64,000 nucleotides of DNA, from assembly GCF_918797505.1 (NCBI RefSeq), contig NC_092802.1, forward strand, positions 20,481,883 through 20,545,882, given 5' to 3'. A model generated the notes under the pieces. The model ran no database searches. It was not told the origin of the DNA and saw only the letters and a program-made list of their open reading frames with translations. The position numbers were made by a program, and so were the translations under genes. Below are positions 22,904 to 31,508 of this stretch, piece after piece (position 1 is the stretch's first letter; every line of letters begins with the position of its first letter). The DNA comes from Bemisia tabaci (taxonomy: Eukaryota; Arthropoda; Insecta; Hemiptera; Aleyrodidae).

Positions 22904-23675
22904 TTAATCATCCATACGATTTCTGGGAGTCTTCCGGACGATTAGTGGCAATTTGACAAAGAACGGAGGCTTCTTCCAATAAAATGTTCTTGGCAGAAGC
23001 TTCTGTAAATTTACAGGTTTAGGATTATTATCCTCGTGCGATGCCTTCTTAGGTGAAACCTTTGTTGGAGAATTAGTAAGAGAGGTAGGATGAATGCCCC
23101 TCTTGCGTTTATTCTTCACAGTTTGAAACTGGAATTGCTAAGATCTTGGCCTTCTTGAGTGCTACACTGTGCTTCAATTTCCATTGCTCCAGTATCAGAG
23201 TCCTCCTGGTCGTCCGATGAGGATGAGTCAGTCAGGTTCTCTGGATCTTCAAGGTCACAAGGGCTAAAAGGTAAATTTTTGCATTTAGTGCATTTAGAGG
23301 GGAATTTTTTGTGGACGCACTTGTAGTCTATGGCCGCCAAAGTACTACAATCTTTGCAGAGGTAAGTGTTTCTATTGTGTTCGCAAATTAAGAATTTAAC
23401 ATTGTCTTTTTTCTTTAATGTTTTTGGGAGAGGTCCAGCGGCACGAACGTTTTTATCTTGCACTGCCCCTTTTGGTTTCAGAGGAGGAAATCCAAAATCA
23501 CGTTCGGGGGAAAGATAGGAATATTTGCACAAGTTTTGCACAATTTAAATTGAGTTCGACGAATACACCAAAACTTTTTGCGGAAAATATTATGTCTATT
23601 AATTTCGCAAAGATTGCATAGGTGGACAAGTTGTTCATGAATGCACTTCACAAGTCCGGGCGAATCCGGATTCAT
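22904..23675 (-). CDS. Cys/His-repeat protein, uncharacterised, two frameshifts
   Basis: The minus-strand coding region starts at an ATG near 23,675 (MNPDSPGLVK). Three repeats of the form C-x-H-x7-C-x2-C are visible: CIHEQLVHLCNLC, CEHNRNTYLCKDC and CVHKKFPSKCTKC. A fourth, diverged unit without the His ends LCKTC. These look like zinc-binding knuckles. An acidic Ser stretch (SSSSDDQEDSD) and a Lys-rich tail (KNKRKRG, SPKKASHED) follow, which suggests a nuclear protein. Continuity needs a one-base shift at a C5 run near 23,510 and another near 23,118, so it is either decayed or carries sequence errors. It lies antisense inside the last BCL11-like intron, head-to-head with the small gene at 23,856. 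I do not know its function. Confidence 0.5.
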
Positions 23676-23855
23676 TTTCGGTGCGCGAAAAACACTACAT
23701 AAGTGGCGAAACTTGACAGCGGGAGAGTCACGGAGCGCGCGAAGACGAACGTGTTCACTCGGCTCTTTGTTGAAGCGAAGGTAAATATCAGATTTCACTT
23801 TCCACCGTTCGACGCTTCGTTCTTTTGCAGGATTGTTTGTGTCATTTGCACGTCC

Positions 23856-23990
23856 ATGTCCGAGGAAGGTTTTAGTTTAGTGACGTTCTTGTCTTCCTTT
23901 CTTCATCCTTACGTGTACATCCCAGCTGCCGCACTCGTTGGGTACTCCGCAATCAAGTTCAAGACACCAAGGTACAATATGCTAGGTTAA
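23856..23990 (+). CDS. Candidate 44-aa membrane microprotein
   Basis: ATG at 23,856 opens MSEEGFSLVTFLSSFLHPYV, continues YIPAAALVGYSAIKFKTPRY and ends NMLG, stop. The central hydrophobic stretch could be one membrane span with a basic C-terminal side. A GT-AG pair (23,781-23,830, only 50 bp) upstream could be a 5'-UTR intron. AATAAA lies 33 bp past the stop, then an A12 run at 24,039. That could be a true gene end or the tail of a retrocopy. The divergent start of the minus-strand Cys/His gene is only about 30 bp upstream of the region, so a shared promoter is possible. No family recognised. Confidence 0.35.
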   Translation: MSEEGFSLVTFLSSFLHPYVYIPAAALVGYSAIKFKTPRYNMLG

Positions 23991-24023
23991 CTCCCATGTA
24001 CTAACCCTGCTTGCTTATCTGAC

Positions 24024-24029
24024 AATAAA
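24024..24029 (+). promoter_or_regulatory. Candidate poly(A) signal followed by A-run
   Basis: AATAAA followed after 9 nt by 12 adenines (24,039-24,050). Fits the 3' end of the microprotein transcript or a retroposed copy of it. Confidence 0.4.
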
Positions 24030-24057
24030 GGTCGCTTTAAAAAAAAAAAAGCGGAAG

Positions 24058-25246
24058 ATGGACTTGGAACGTGAGAAGAGGAAAGTCGCGAGTGATTGTG
24101 GGGAAGAGGTGCCAATCGCGTCAACAAGTGGTTGTGGCGAAAGGAAATCGGTAACGGAGTGCGAACCACCAACTAGCGTCCCCGTTGAAATAAGTTTTTT
24201 AGACACTGTGGAAACGAGAAGCAGGAAACCAACGATAAGCCTGTACCAGCTCGCGAACGAGATCAGGTCAGACGGTGGACTTCGGGAGTTTCTGTTAATC
24301 TGGGGGACTAATTCCAGCCACGAAATCGTGTCAATTGTGCGGGAGTGTAATGACTTTAGATTTTTCGCGAACATTTATTGGCGAGTTTCGGTGCCGAAAA
24401 AAGCACGAAATGAAAGGAGACACCCGCAATTCGCGCATAAAGAAAACTTGGTTCGAGGGTTGTAAGATCGACTTTCGGAAAGTGCTCATAATAGTGTATT
24501 GTTTCGCGCGTGAAATGTGGAAGCAGGTCTGAGCGCAGATGATACCGGCATATATCATCTAGAGCGAAGATGATCCGCATAAACCACTTTCACTAAAACT
24601 ATCATTTAAAAATGACCATCCAAATGTATTCCTTAAAATTCTTAAAAAATTCTGCCTAGAAATAGCGTTCTACTACATAAATGAGTTTCTAGGTGATAGC
24701 TAAATACGGAGATGTCTGAGTGAAGATTGTCTCTGAGGAATTTCTGTATAAAACTGTAAAATACTCGACAAAATGAGTTTCTAGGTGATAGCGAAATACA
24801 GAGATGTCTGAGTGAAGATTGTCTCTGAGGAATTTATGTATATAGCTGTTAAACACTCGACAATTGAAAACTAACCTATTATTGTTGTAAATTTTATTGT
24901 ACATGTGTTTAAATTAAGTGTATTGAGGACAACACCTGACACGTACCATAAGCAGTCTCAACAGCTTTGTATGTACTTAATTGAATAAATAAATAAATAA
25001 ATAAATAAATACATCCTAGGTCGAGCAACGGTGTCGGACTGGTACACTTATTGTAGGGAAGTGTGCACTTTAGCCCTCGACCGCGATTACGAGAATGACG
25101 GCCCTATCGGAGGAGACGGACATGTAGTTGAAGCGGACGAAATGAAACTCGGAAGAAGGAAACATCATCGCGGTCGAGTGGTATAGAAGGAAGTTGGGTG
25201 TGGGGTGTGATTGATCGGGACACCAAAGACTTTCGTTTGGAAAGGG
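24058..25246 (+). pseudogene. Merlin/ISXO2-type transposase relic, N-terminal half
   Basis: Pieces of a DDE transposase in order: MDLEREKRKVASD... leader (24,058); SRIKKTWFEGCKIDFRKVL then IIVYCFAREM (about 24,440-24,530), the N-terminal ISXO2 region; VSDWYTYCREVCTLAL, GGDGHVVEADEMKLGRRK and GVIDRDTKDFRLE (about 25,026-25,245), which hold the first catalytic acid. Frames shift between 24,300 and 24,450, one in-frame stop is present, and 24,540-25,012 is an insertion. Reading is then cut by the palindrome at 25,249, and the C-terminal half resumes at 28,556. Members of this superfamily move by cut-and-paste; this copy is dead. Confidence 0.75.
24540..25012. repeat. Insertion with 94-bp tandem repeat and (AAAT)n tail
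   Basis: GAGTTTCTAGGTGATAGC starts two near-identical units of about 94 bp (24,683 and 24,776). The stretch ends in AATAAATAAATAAATAAATA (to about 25,011), like the tail of a short retroelement. It separates two conserved parts of the Merlin relic, so it is an insertion (or a former intron). Confidence 0.55.
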
Positions 25247-25684
25247 TATCCCGGGATAAGCATGTCAAAATGCCCTTGTGAATGGATTTTTATTTTAACC
25301 ATTTTAAGTCATCAAGGGTGTCCTAAAACTTAGATTTTGGGGGATTTTAGCCCCCCAACCCCTCCGCCCCCCCTCAGACCCCCAAAAACCGCTTTTTGGG
25401 CTATTTTTGACTATGCTAACGTCATTTCCTCATAACTTTCGTAATTTTCGATAGAATTGAACCAAAATTTGTCAGAATCTACATCAATTAGCTTAGTTTT
25501 TGTAGAAAAAAATTCATTATCATCGGATAATATTTTAGCCTCCAAAAAAATTCGTAAAATTTTTGAAAAAATCATTTTTTTCCTTTTTTCGCGCTAGGTG
25601 GCGTATGGAAACATGCACACAAACAAAAATTGTCTCTCTTCTTAATTTATACATCCAATAAGATACAGTAAAAAATTTCGTGTT

Positions 25685-26280
25685 GATCGGAGTGGTGCGC
25701 CATACTTAAAAACGCAATTTTCTAACCTCAAAACGGCCTAAATGCCACCATTAGCCTCCTTTGATGACTAGGCGTGGAGAAATGTAGAGAGAAATATCCG
25801 GTTTTATCGTCTCACCTCTTAAGTGATCCACTTAAGTACCTTGAGTCAAAATTTCGAGTCGATCAGAGTGGTGCGCAACACCCAAGCACGCAATTTTCTA
25901 ACCTCAAAACGCCGAAATTGCCCATTTCGGCACCCATTATCACTCCGTGTGAAAAAGTAAGAAGAGGTACATCCGATATTATTGTCCTACCTCATAAATT
26001 GGGCACTTAAGTGCATTTAGTCAAAATTTCGTGTCGATCAGAGTGGTGCGCAACACCAAAGCACGCAATTTTCTATCCTCAAAACGGCCAAAATGCCTAT
26101 TTTCAGCACCCATTATCACTCCGTGTAAAAAAAATAGAGGTGGGTGCATTCGATTTTATAGTCCTACCTCATGAATTAGACACTTGAGTACCTCGAGTCA
26201 AAATTTCGTGTTGATCAGAGTGATGCGCAACACCCGAACACGCCGCTTTCTGACCTGAAACCTCCCAAAATTCCCATTTT
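25685..26280. repeat. About 176-bp tandem repeat in left palindrome arm, four units
   Basis: The anchor GATC(A/G)GAGTG recurs at 25,685, 25,861, 26,036 and 26,213; each unit carries GCAATTTTCTAACCTCAAAA and CACCCATTATCACTCCGTG variants. The mirror set lies at about 26,930-27,525. Confidence 0.85.
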
Positions 26281-26503
26281 GGCATTCATTATCACTGTAT
26301 GTCAGCCAAGATCCCGCTTGAAAATTGCATGATGCACATTTCAAAGTTTATTTTGGCACCCTGCCGCGTAGCAGACCCGGTCACTCAGGGAAACCTCTAA
26401 ACTCCTAGGATATATATGACGGTAGGGAGGCTCGCTCATCCCCCACGAAGAAGCGTTCCCTCGTCCAAACTTCCATAATACGTAGCGGTGCAATGAGTGC
26501 TGG

Positions 26504-26703
26504 GGATTCATGAAGGGAATCCCTCTGGGCGAGCTAAAGGGTATACTGATGCCAATGCTAGACCACGGTAAATACGACTATATTACGGTAAATACGACTT
26601 TATTACGGTAAATACGTCTACTGTAATCCGTTAAGTTCGGCTATTTAAGCGTTAAATTCGACTAATTGGCCTAAGTATTACGTGACAGATTGACTTGAAT
26701 TTG
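26504..26703. repeat. Palindrome spacer with ATTACGGTAAATACGACT repeats
   Basis: Three direct copies of ACGGTAAATACG-(A/T)CT spaced by about 21 bp lie at 26,564-26,625, together with GTTAAGTTCG/GTTAAATTCG variants. This is the only unique DNA in the element and would be the hairpin loop. Confidence 0.75.
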
Positions 26704-27991
26704 CCAGCACTCATTGCACCGCTACGTATTATGGAAGTTTGGACGAGGGAACGCTTCTTCGTGGGGGATGAGCGAGCCTCCCTACCGTCATATATATCCT
26801 AGGAGTTTAGAGGTTTCCCTGAGTGACCGGGTCTGCTACGCGGCAGGGTGCCAAAATAAACTTTGAAATGTGCATCATGCAATTTTCAAGCGGGATCTTG
26901 GCTGACATACAGTGATAATGAATGCCAAAATGGGAATTTTGGGAGGTTTCAGGTCAGAAAGCGGCGTGTTCGGGTGTTGCGCATCACTCTGATCAACACG
27001 AAATTTTGACTCGAGGTACTCAAGTGTCTAATTCATGAGGTAGGACTATAAAATCGAATGCACCCACCTCTATTTTTTTTACACGGAGTGATAATGGGTG
27101 CTGAAATAGGCATTTTGGCCGTTTTGAGGATAGAAAATTGCGTGCTTTGGTGTTGCGCACCACTCTGATCGACACGAAATTTTGACTAAATGCACTTAAG
27201 TGCCCAATTTATGAGGTAGGACAATAATATCGGATGTACCTCTTCTTACTTTTTCACACGGAGTGATAATGGGTGCCGAAATGGGCAATTTCGGCGTTTT
27301 GAGGTTAGAAAATTGCGTGCTTGGGTGTTGCGCACCACTCTGATCGACTCGAAATTTTGACTCAAGGTACTTAAGTGGATCACTTAAGAGGTGAGACGAT
27401 AAAACCGGATATTTCTCTCTACATTTCTCCACGCCTAGTCATCAAAGGAGGCTAATGGTGGCATTTAGGCCGTTTTGAGGTTAGAAAATTGCGTTTTTAA
27501 GTATGGCGCACCACTCCGATCAACACGAAATTTTTACTGTATCTTATTGGATGTATAAATTAAGAAGAGAGACAATTTTTGTTTGTGTGCATGTTTCCAT
27601 ACGCCACCTAGCCGCGAAAAAAGGAAAAAAATGATTTTTTCAAAAATTTTACGAATTTTTTTGGAGGCTAAAATATTATCCGATGATAATGAATTTTTTT
27701 TCTACAAAAACTAAGCTAATTGATGTAGATTCTGACAAATTTTGGTTCAATTCTATCGAAAATTACGAAAGTTATGAGGAAATGACGTTAGCATAGTCAA
27801 AAATAGCCCAAAAAAGCGGTTTTTGGGGGTCTGAGGGGGGGCGGAGGGGGTTGGGGGGCTAAAATCCCCCAAAACCTAAGTTTTAGGACACCCTTGATGA
27901 CTTAAAATGGTTAAAATAAAAATCCATTCACAAGGGCATTTTGACATGCTTATCCCGGGATACCCTTTGCCCTGGGAATAAGAGAGACGAG

Positions 27992-28555
27992 TTGACCCAG
28001 GATGGAAGGACGGATCAAGCTATCAGGGAAAGGAATACCTTAGCAAGGAAGGCTATAGCGATGTTAAATGGAATCCTCTGGGATCAGCGGATTTCCAAAG
28101 ATAACAAGAGGAGGATATACAACGCTGTAGTTGAAAGTATATTAACATATGGATGTGAAGTTTGGCAGCTGAAGAAACGGACGCAGGATATGCTAAGAGC
28201 AACGGAGATGGATTTCTGGAGAGGGTCGGCAGGAATTTATAGGAGAGATCGGATCCGTAATGATAGAGTACGTCAGATAATGGAAGTCGAAAATGACATC
28301 GTGTTCGACATCATGACCAAACAACTTGTCTGGTACGGTCATGTCAATAGGATGACGGAAGAGAGGCTGCCAAAAAAGATGCTTGATTGGGTTCCTCCTG
28401 GGAGGAAACGTAGGGGACGCCCAGTGAGAGGTTGGCGAAAGGGGGTGTTAAACGAGATGAAGGAGTATCAACTCCCTGATGACCTGTGGGAAGACCGAGC
28501 TTCGTGGCGATTAGGCGTCGTAAAGCGCCAAAGAGCGCTGTAACGACTCATATGT
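27992..28555 (+). mobile_element. RTE-like LINE, 5'-truncated, 14-bp TSD
   Basis: A perfect duplication ATAAGAGAGACGAG flanks it (27,978-27,991 and 28,556-28,569). The open frame gives the end of a reverse-transcriptase polyprotein: TQDGRTDQAIRERNTLARKA, RRIYNAVVESILTYGCEVWQ, QLVWYGHVNRMTEERLPKKM, WVPPGRKRRGRPVRGW and PDDLWEDRASWRLGVV. The 3' end GCTGTAACGACTCATATGT corresponds to the LINE at 44,950-44,985. The frame is intact, so insertion is fairly recent. It landed in the Merlin coding sequence. Confidence 0.88.
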
Positions 28556-28918
28556 ATAAGAGAGACGAGAAAACCTTCCGGAAATTTTTTAATAAACACG
28601 TGTTAAAGGGAACTACAGTGAATACAGACGGCTGGGCGGCAGACGCGTTCCTTCAGCATGACGGCTACATTCACGAGGTAGTGGAACAAAAACATTATTT
28701 CGTGACACCCTCAGGAATCCACACGAACACTATAGAGTCCCAAAAGGAGGCCGTTCAGGCGCCGCCTCGCACGCGGAGGAGTAAAGCCTGAAAATCTCGC
28801 GGATCACTTGTGCGAATACCTTTGGCGATTCGAGCAGCGGAAAATGAAAAAGGACCCATTTACGGCGCTCCTCAATGAAGTAGTGAAGGTGTACAACCCC
28901 GATAACCCGGCAGTGTAG
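28556..28918 (+). pseudogene. Merlin/ISXO2-type transposase relic, C-terminal half
   Basis: Reads KRDEKTFRKFFNKHVLKG, TTVNTDGWAADAF (second catalytic Asp in TDGW), HYFVTPSGIHTNTIESQ (catalytic Glu), then after a frameshift LCEYLWRFEQRKMKKDPFTA and LLNEVVKVYNPDNPAV with a stop near 28,918. It continues the frame broken at 25,246. A one- or two-base shift remains at the junction and another near 28,745. Confidence 0.75.
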
Positions 28919-28920
28919 GA

Positions 28921-29490
28921 GGGGAAACGTGAAGCCTCGGTAAAATGAGTAAATATGAGTTTAACAAGACATCAAAGTCATAATATTACCAAGATCAAGA
29001 ATGATTTTAAGGTTGAAGAAATCAATGTTCAGATCACTAAAATGACTGGTCTCTTGCAATTAATCTTCGAGAGGAACAATTGATGATATAAAAGATCTTT
29101 CGCCCTGTCACACACGTACTGGCATAATTCTTCCCCAATATCCACAAATATCATTTTCATACTATTAAAATCTGTTCCATCACAACAACACAGGTCAACA
29201 GACAACCCTAAAGATTACGCAAAATAATGCTCAGAAGCAGAGTTAATCAATAAAAAATGTTGGTTACAAGTGGCCAATCTGATGTAATTGGTGCATTGCA
29301 ATTGATCCACTTAAAAAACTGAAGGAGAAGCTATTAAAAGAATTCGCTTGGAAGTTACGCTGTCTCTTGTATGAGTAGATATAAGCCCCTGAACTTTTTT
29401 GACATGAAGGTAAGCTGTCAATTTTGAATTTCCCGCTCTAGAACAGCTGCTCCGCGTCCGCGCGTGATATCGGGTGGTGTCAGCGGACGA
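28921..29490. other. Intron DNA, nothing recognised
   Basis: AT-rich, no repeats or conserved frames that I can support. Confidence 0.35.
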
Positions 29491-29494
29491 GCAA

Positions 29495-29760
29495 CCTGCC
29501 TGGCGTCAGCAGGAGAGGCCCGTCTGCACCTCTATTGGCACGGTCCATATTCTGAACTGCCTTGACAGTTCAGTAAATGAGCCGCTGATTTTTCGGAACT
29601 CTTCGATTGTTGGAGGTTCCTTTTTGAGATTTCTGGGTTTTTTTAAAGTGTGTCCCTACCCGGAACCCCACTCCCTCTCACTTTTCCCGAATGTGCGTCA
29701 GGAGAAGGGGGGTTAAGGTTATTTTCGGGAATGGTCCATAGATACTGAACTATAGCCGCG
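29495..29760. repeat. Family K repeat, copy 2
   Basis: ACGGTCCATATTCTGAACTG, CAGTTCAGTAAATGAGCC and GAATGTGCGTCAGGAG match, in the opposite arrangement, the unit at 22,255-22,480. Confidence 0.5.
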
Positions 29761-29778
29761 ACTTGACTGTTGATTCTT

Positions 29779-30286
29779 ATGTAAAAGTTCGTGAGAAACA
29801 CGATGGCGCCACTGGTTTTCTCTGAAATAAACTCCCAAGCTCAAAAAGAGCTCTCAAAATGAGGCCAAAATGGAGGGGATATCCCACCGAACCCTGAGAG
29901 TCCACCTCTACATCAAGACAAACCCTCCATGCAAAGATAGGGAGCAAGTACATTAGCAGGGTTGCTGTGTTTTCAGTTTTGGAGTCCCAAAATAAAGTGG
30001 CAGCCCTGTCATCAAGACAAACCCTCCATGCAAAGATAGGGAGCAAGTACATTAGCAGGGTTGCTGTGTTTTCAGTTTTGGAGTTCCCAAATAAAGTGGC
30101 AGCCCTGTCAATGTATTAACTCCCTATCTTTGCATGGAGAGTTTGTCTTGATGCAGACGTGGACTCTCAGGGACAGCGTGGGATATCCCCTCCATTTAGG
30201 CCTCAACTTGAGAGCTTTTTTTGAGCTTGGGAGTTGATTTCAGAGAAAACCAGTAGCACCATCGAGTTTCTCGCGAACTTTCACAT
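29779..30286. mobile_element. Palindromic MITE with internal tandem duplication
   Basis: GTAAAAGTTCGTGAGAAACA at the left is mirrored by TTTCTCGCGAACTTTCAC at the right. The arms continue through GGTTTTCTCTGAAAT and GGAGGGGATATCCCAC. A segment of about 91 bp (CATCAAGACAAACCCTCCAT...AGTGGCAGCCCTGT) is tandemly duplicated near 29,920-30,110 in the centre, making the loop asymmetric. Confidence 0.8.
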
Positions 30287-30766
30287 CTATATTATACAGC
30301 TACAAGCAAAATCTTGGAAGCACTATTTCTGACGAACTGCCGGACCGATAAGGATGATCTTTCCATGTATGTCATCTGTAGTAGATGTAGATGTGCAAAA
30401 CATTATGAAACCCCGAACTTTTAATGTTGTAGAGCTTTTAAAGCTCATGTCACTTAAGTCCAATGTTAATAGCGTGAGAGATATGTCGTTTCCGCTAGAA
30501 ACGTCAAGATGTGGGATTCTACATGAGTGACTCGAATAAACAATAAAACAATGGAAAAGCTCGAGAAGAGCTCCTCATTCGAAGCGTTGAGGAACGGTGC
30601 ATCGCTCAGGGTTCAAGGTTCAAGGTCCAACGTATATGTACATCCAGCTATTCCTCATCATTTACAAATCTGAGTGTTACGTCAACAATTTTGAAATCGA
30701 TGCAGCTCGAACAAAAAATGGTGTATTAAAATGGAAGAAAATTTTTGCCTATACATATACGTAAAG
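30287..30766. other. Intron DNA, nothing recognised
   Basis: No coding or repeat structure I can support. Confidence 0.35.
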
Positions 30767-30844
30767 GGCCCGCGAAGCGGGCCTGAGGGCGCGAGGCGCC
30801 CTCCCGGGAGTTGGACCGCGTGGCGGTCAGGGGGCAGGGCCCCC
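30767..30844. other. Array of consecutive GC-rich tri-loop hairpins
   Basis: Back-to-back perfect stems: GGCCCGC-gaa-GCGGGCC (30,767-30,783), GAGGGCGC-gag-GCGCCCTC (30,785-30,803), GACCGC-gtg-GCGGTC (30,814-30,828) and GGGGGC-agg-GCCCCC (30,830-30,844), plus the palindrome CTCCCGGGAG (30,801-30,810). The block is about 85% GC in AT-rich DNA and lies about 250 bp before the last BCL11-like exon. It has no coding potential. Function unknown. Confidence 0.85.
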
Positions 30845-31095
30845 TAGTAAAAGTCAACAGCCAATCGCAAATTCCTCACACATGCAACATCTCCATTATT
30901 ACAGAAAATCTGTTCCTGATTATAAACTACACAAAAAAGGGATAATATGCCTCTGAATGAACCCTGAGTTCAACTTCAGGCCCGCCCGATTTGATTTTTT
31001 AGATTCTTGGTGCAAGGTCTCTGGTATATATTCCCTCTGCTTCCCATGAAGTTTCAACTGACGCTGATCGATTGACTTTTATTCGTTTGTTTCAG

Positions 31096-31167
31096 GACTC
31101 GCTAGGTGAGCCTTCCGAAAAGAATGATGCGTCTCTCCTGCACGTCTTGACAAACGGCGAATCTTAA
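31096..31167 (+). CDS. Cph: BCL11-family gene, 3'-terminal coding exon with stop
   Basis: The acceptor is TTTGTTTCAG at phase 0. The exon encodes DSLGEPSEKNDASLLHVLTN then GES and TAA (31165-31167). With the four upstream exons it makes a protein carrying only the CCHC and first C2H2 fingers. The C-terminal finger cluster of full-length BCL11 proteins is absent. Mammalian BCL11A also has short isoforms lacking that cluster, so this may be an alternative terminus; an internal GGTGAG (from 31105) could act as a donor to further exons. The intron before it is about 14.1 kb and full of transposons. A TE sits 49 bp past the stop, and an AATAAA follows at 31492. Confidence 0.7.
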   Translation, partial: DSLGEPSEKNDASLLHVLTNGES

Positions 31168-31216
31168 GACCTCGAGATCTCCGGACTACTCCGGGTCCTC
31201 CGGCCACGATGATGAC

Positions 31217-31380
31217 CAATGGAGTGGCGTGAATTGCGATACATCGTTTGTTATGCCATTTAAACCTATGAAAAAAGATCGATTAGCAGGGTGTTCGCAG
31301 CGAACACCTTAGTAATCGATTCTTTACCATAGCTTCAAATGGCGAGATATCGATAGTCGATTATTCACGCCACGCCACTG
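31217..31380. mobile_element. hAT-type MITE, copy 3, in the BCL11-like 3' UTR
   Basis: The left end is mutated (CAATGGAGTGGCGTG), the right end is CACGCCACGCCACTG. A perfect 8-bp duplication ATGATGAC flanks it (31,209-31,216, 31,381-31,388). It starts 49 bp after the stop codon, so a mature transcript would carry a hairpin in its 3' UTR. Confidence 0.88.
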
Positions 31381-31491
31381 ATGATGACCCGCGAGTTGCA
31401 ATGTTGTGGACCACGCAAGCATCAAGAGTACCGCTCATTCATTCCTCAGCGGCGTTTCTGAAGAACGCGATGACCAAAAAAGAAGGGGAAA

Positions 31492-31497
31492 AATAAA
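31492..31497 (+). promoter_or_regulatory. Candidate poly(A) signal of the BCL11-like gene
   Basis: AATAAA lies about 325 nt after the TAA of the terminal exon. A transposon end (about 31509) begins 12 bp after it, exactly where cleavage and downstream elements would be expected, so 3'-end formation may depend on TE sequence. Inferred from position only. Confidence 0.45.
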
Positions 31498-31508
31498 CAC
31501 ATGAAGGG

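Larger units (their letters stand above)
25249..27960. mobile_element. 2.7-kb giant palindromic transposon, TSD TA
   Basis: The arms 25,249-26,503 and 26,704-27,960 are near-identical inverted copies of about 1.26 kb around a 200-bp spacer. The termini are TCCCGGGATAAGCATGTC and complement. Flanking AAAGGGTA and TACCCTTT share a TA duplication, so excision restores AAAGGGTACCCTTT in the Merlin coding sequence. Each arm contains four diverged tandem units with periods of 176, 175 and 177 bp (landmark GATCAGAGTGGTGCGCAACA). The spacer holds three ACGGTAAATACGACT repeats. No transposase frame is present: the open frame at 25,774-26,010 and its mirror at 27,196-27,432 are identical because of the palindrome. 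Confidence 0.9.

Noticed and set aside
24683..24870. Possible CRISPR-like or satellite array
   Set aside because: Only two 94-bp units without spacers; a simple tandem duplication.
25774..26010. Identical 78-residue open frames on opposite strands at 25,774-26,010 and 27,196-27,432
   Set aside because: They are mirror images created by the palindrome, fall in tandem-repeat DNA and show no domain; not genes.
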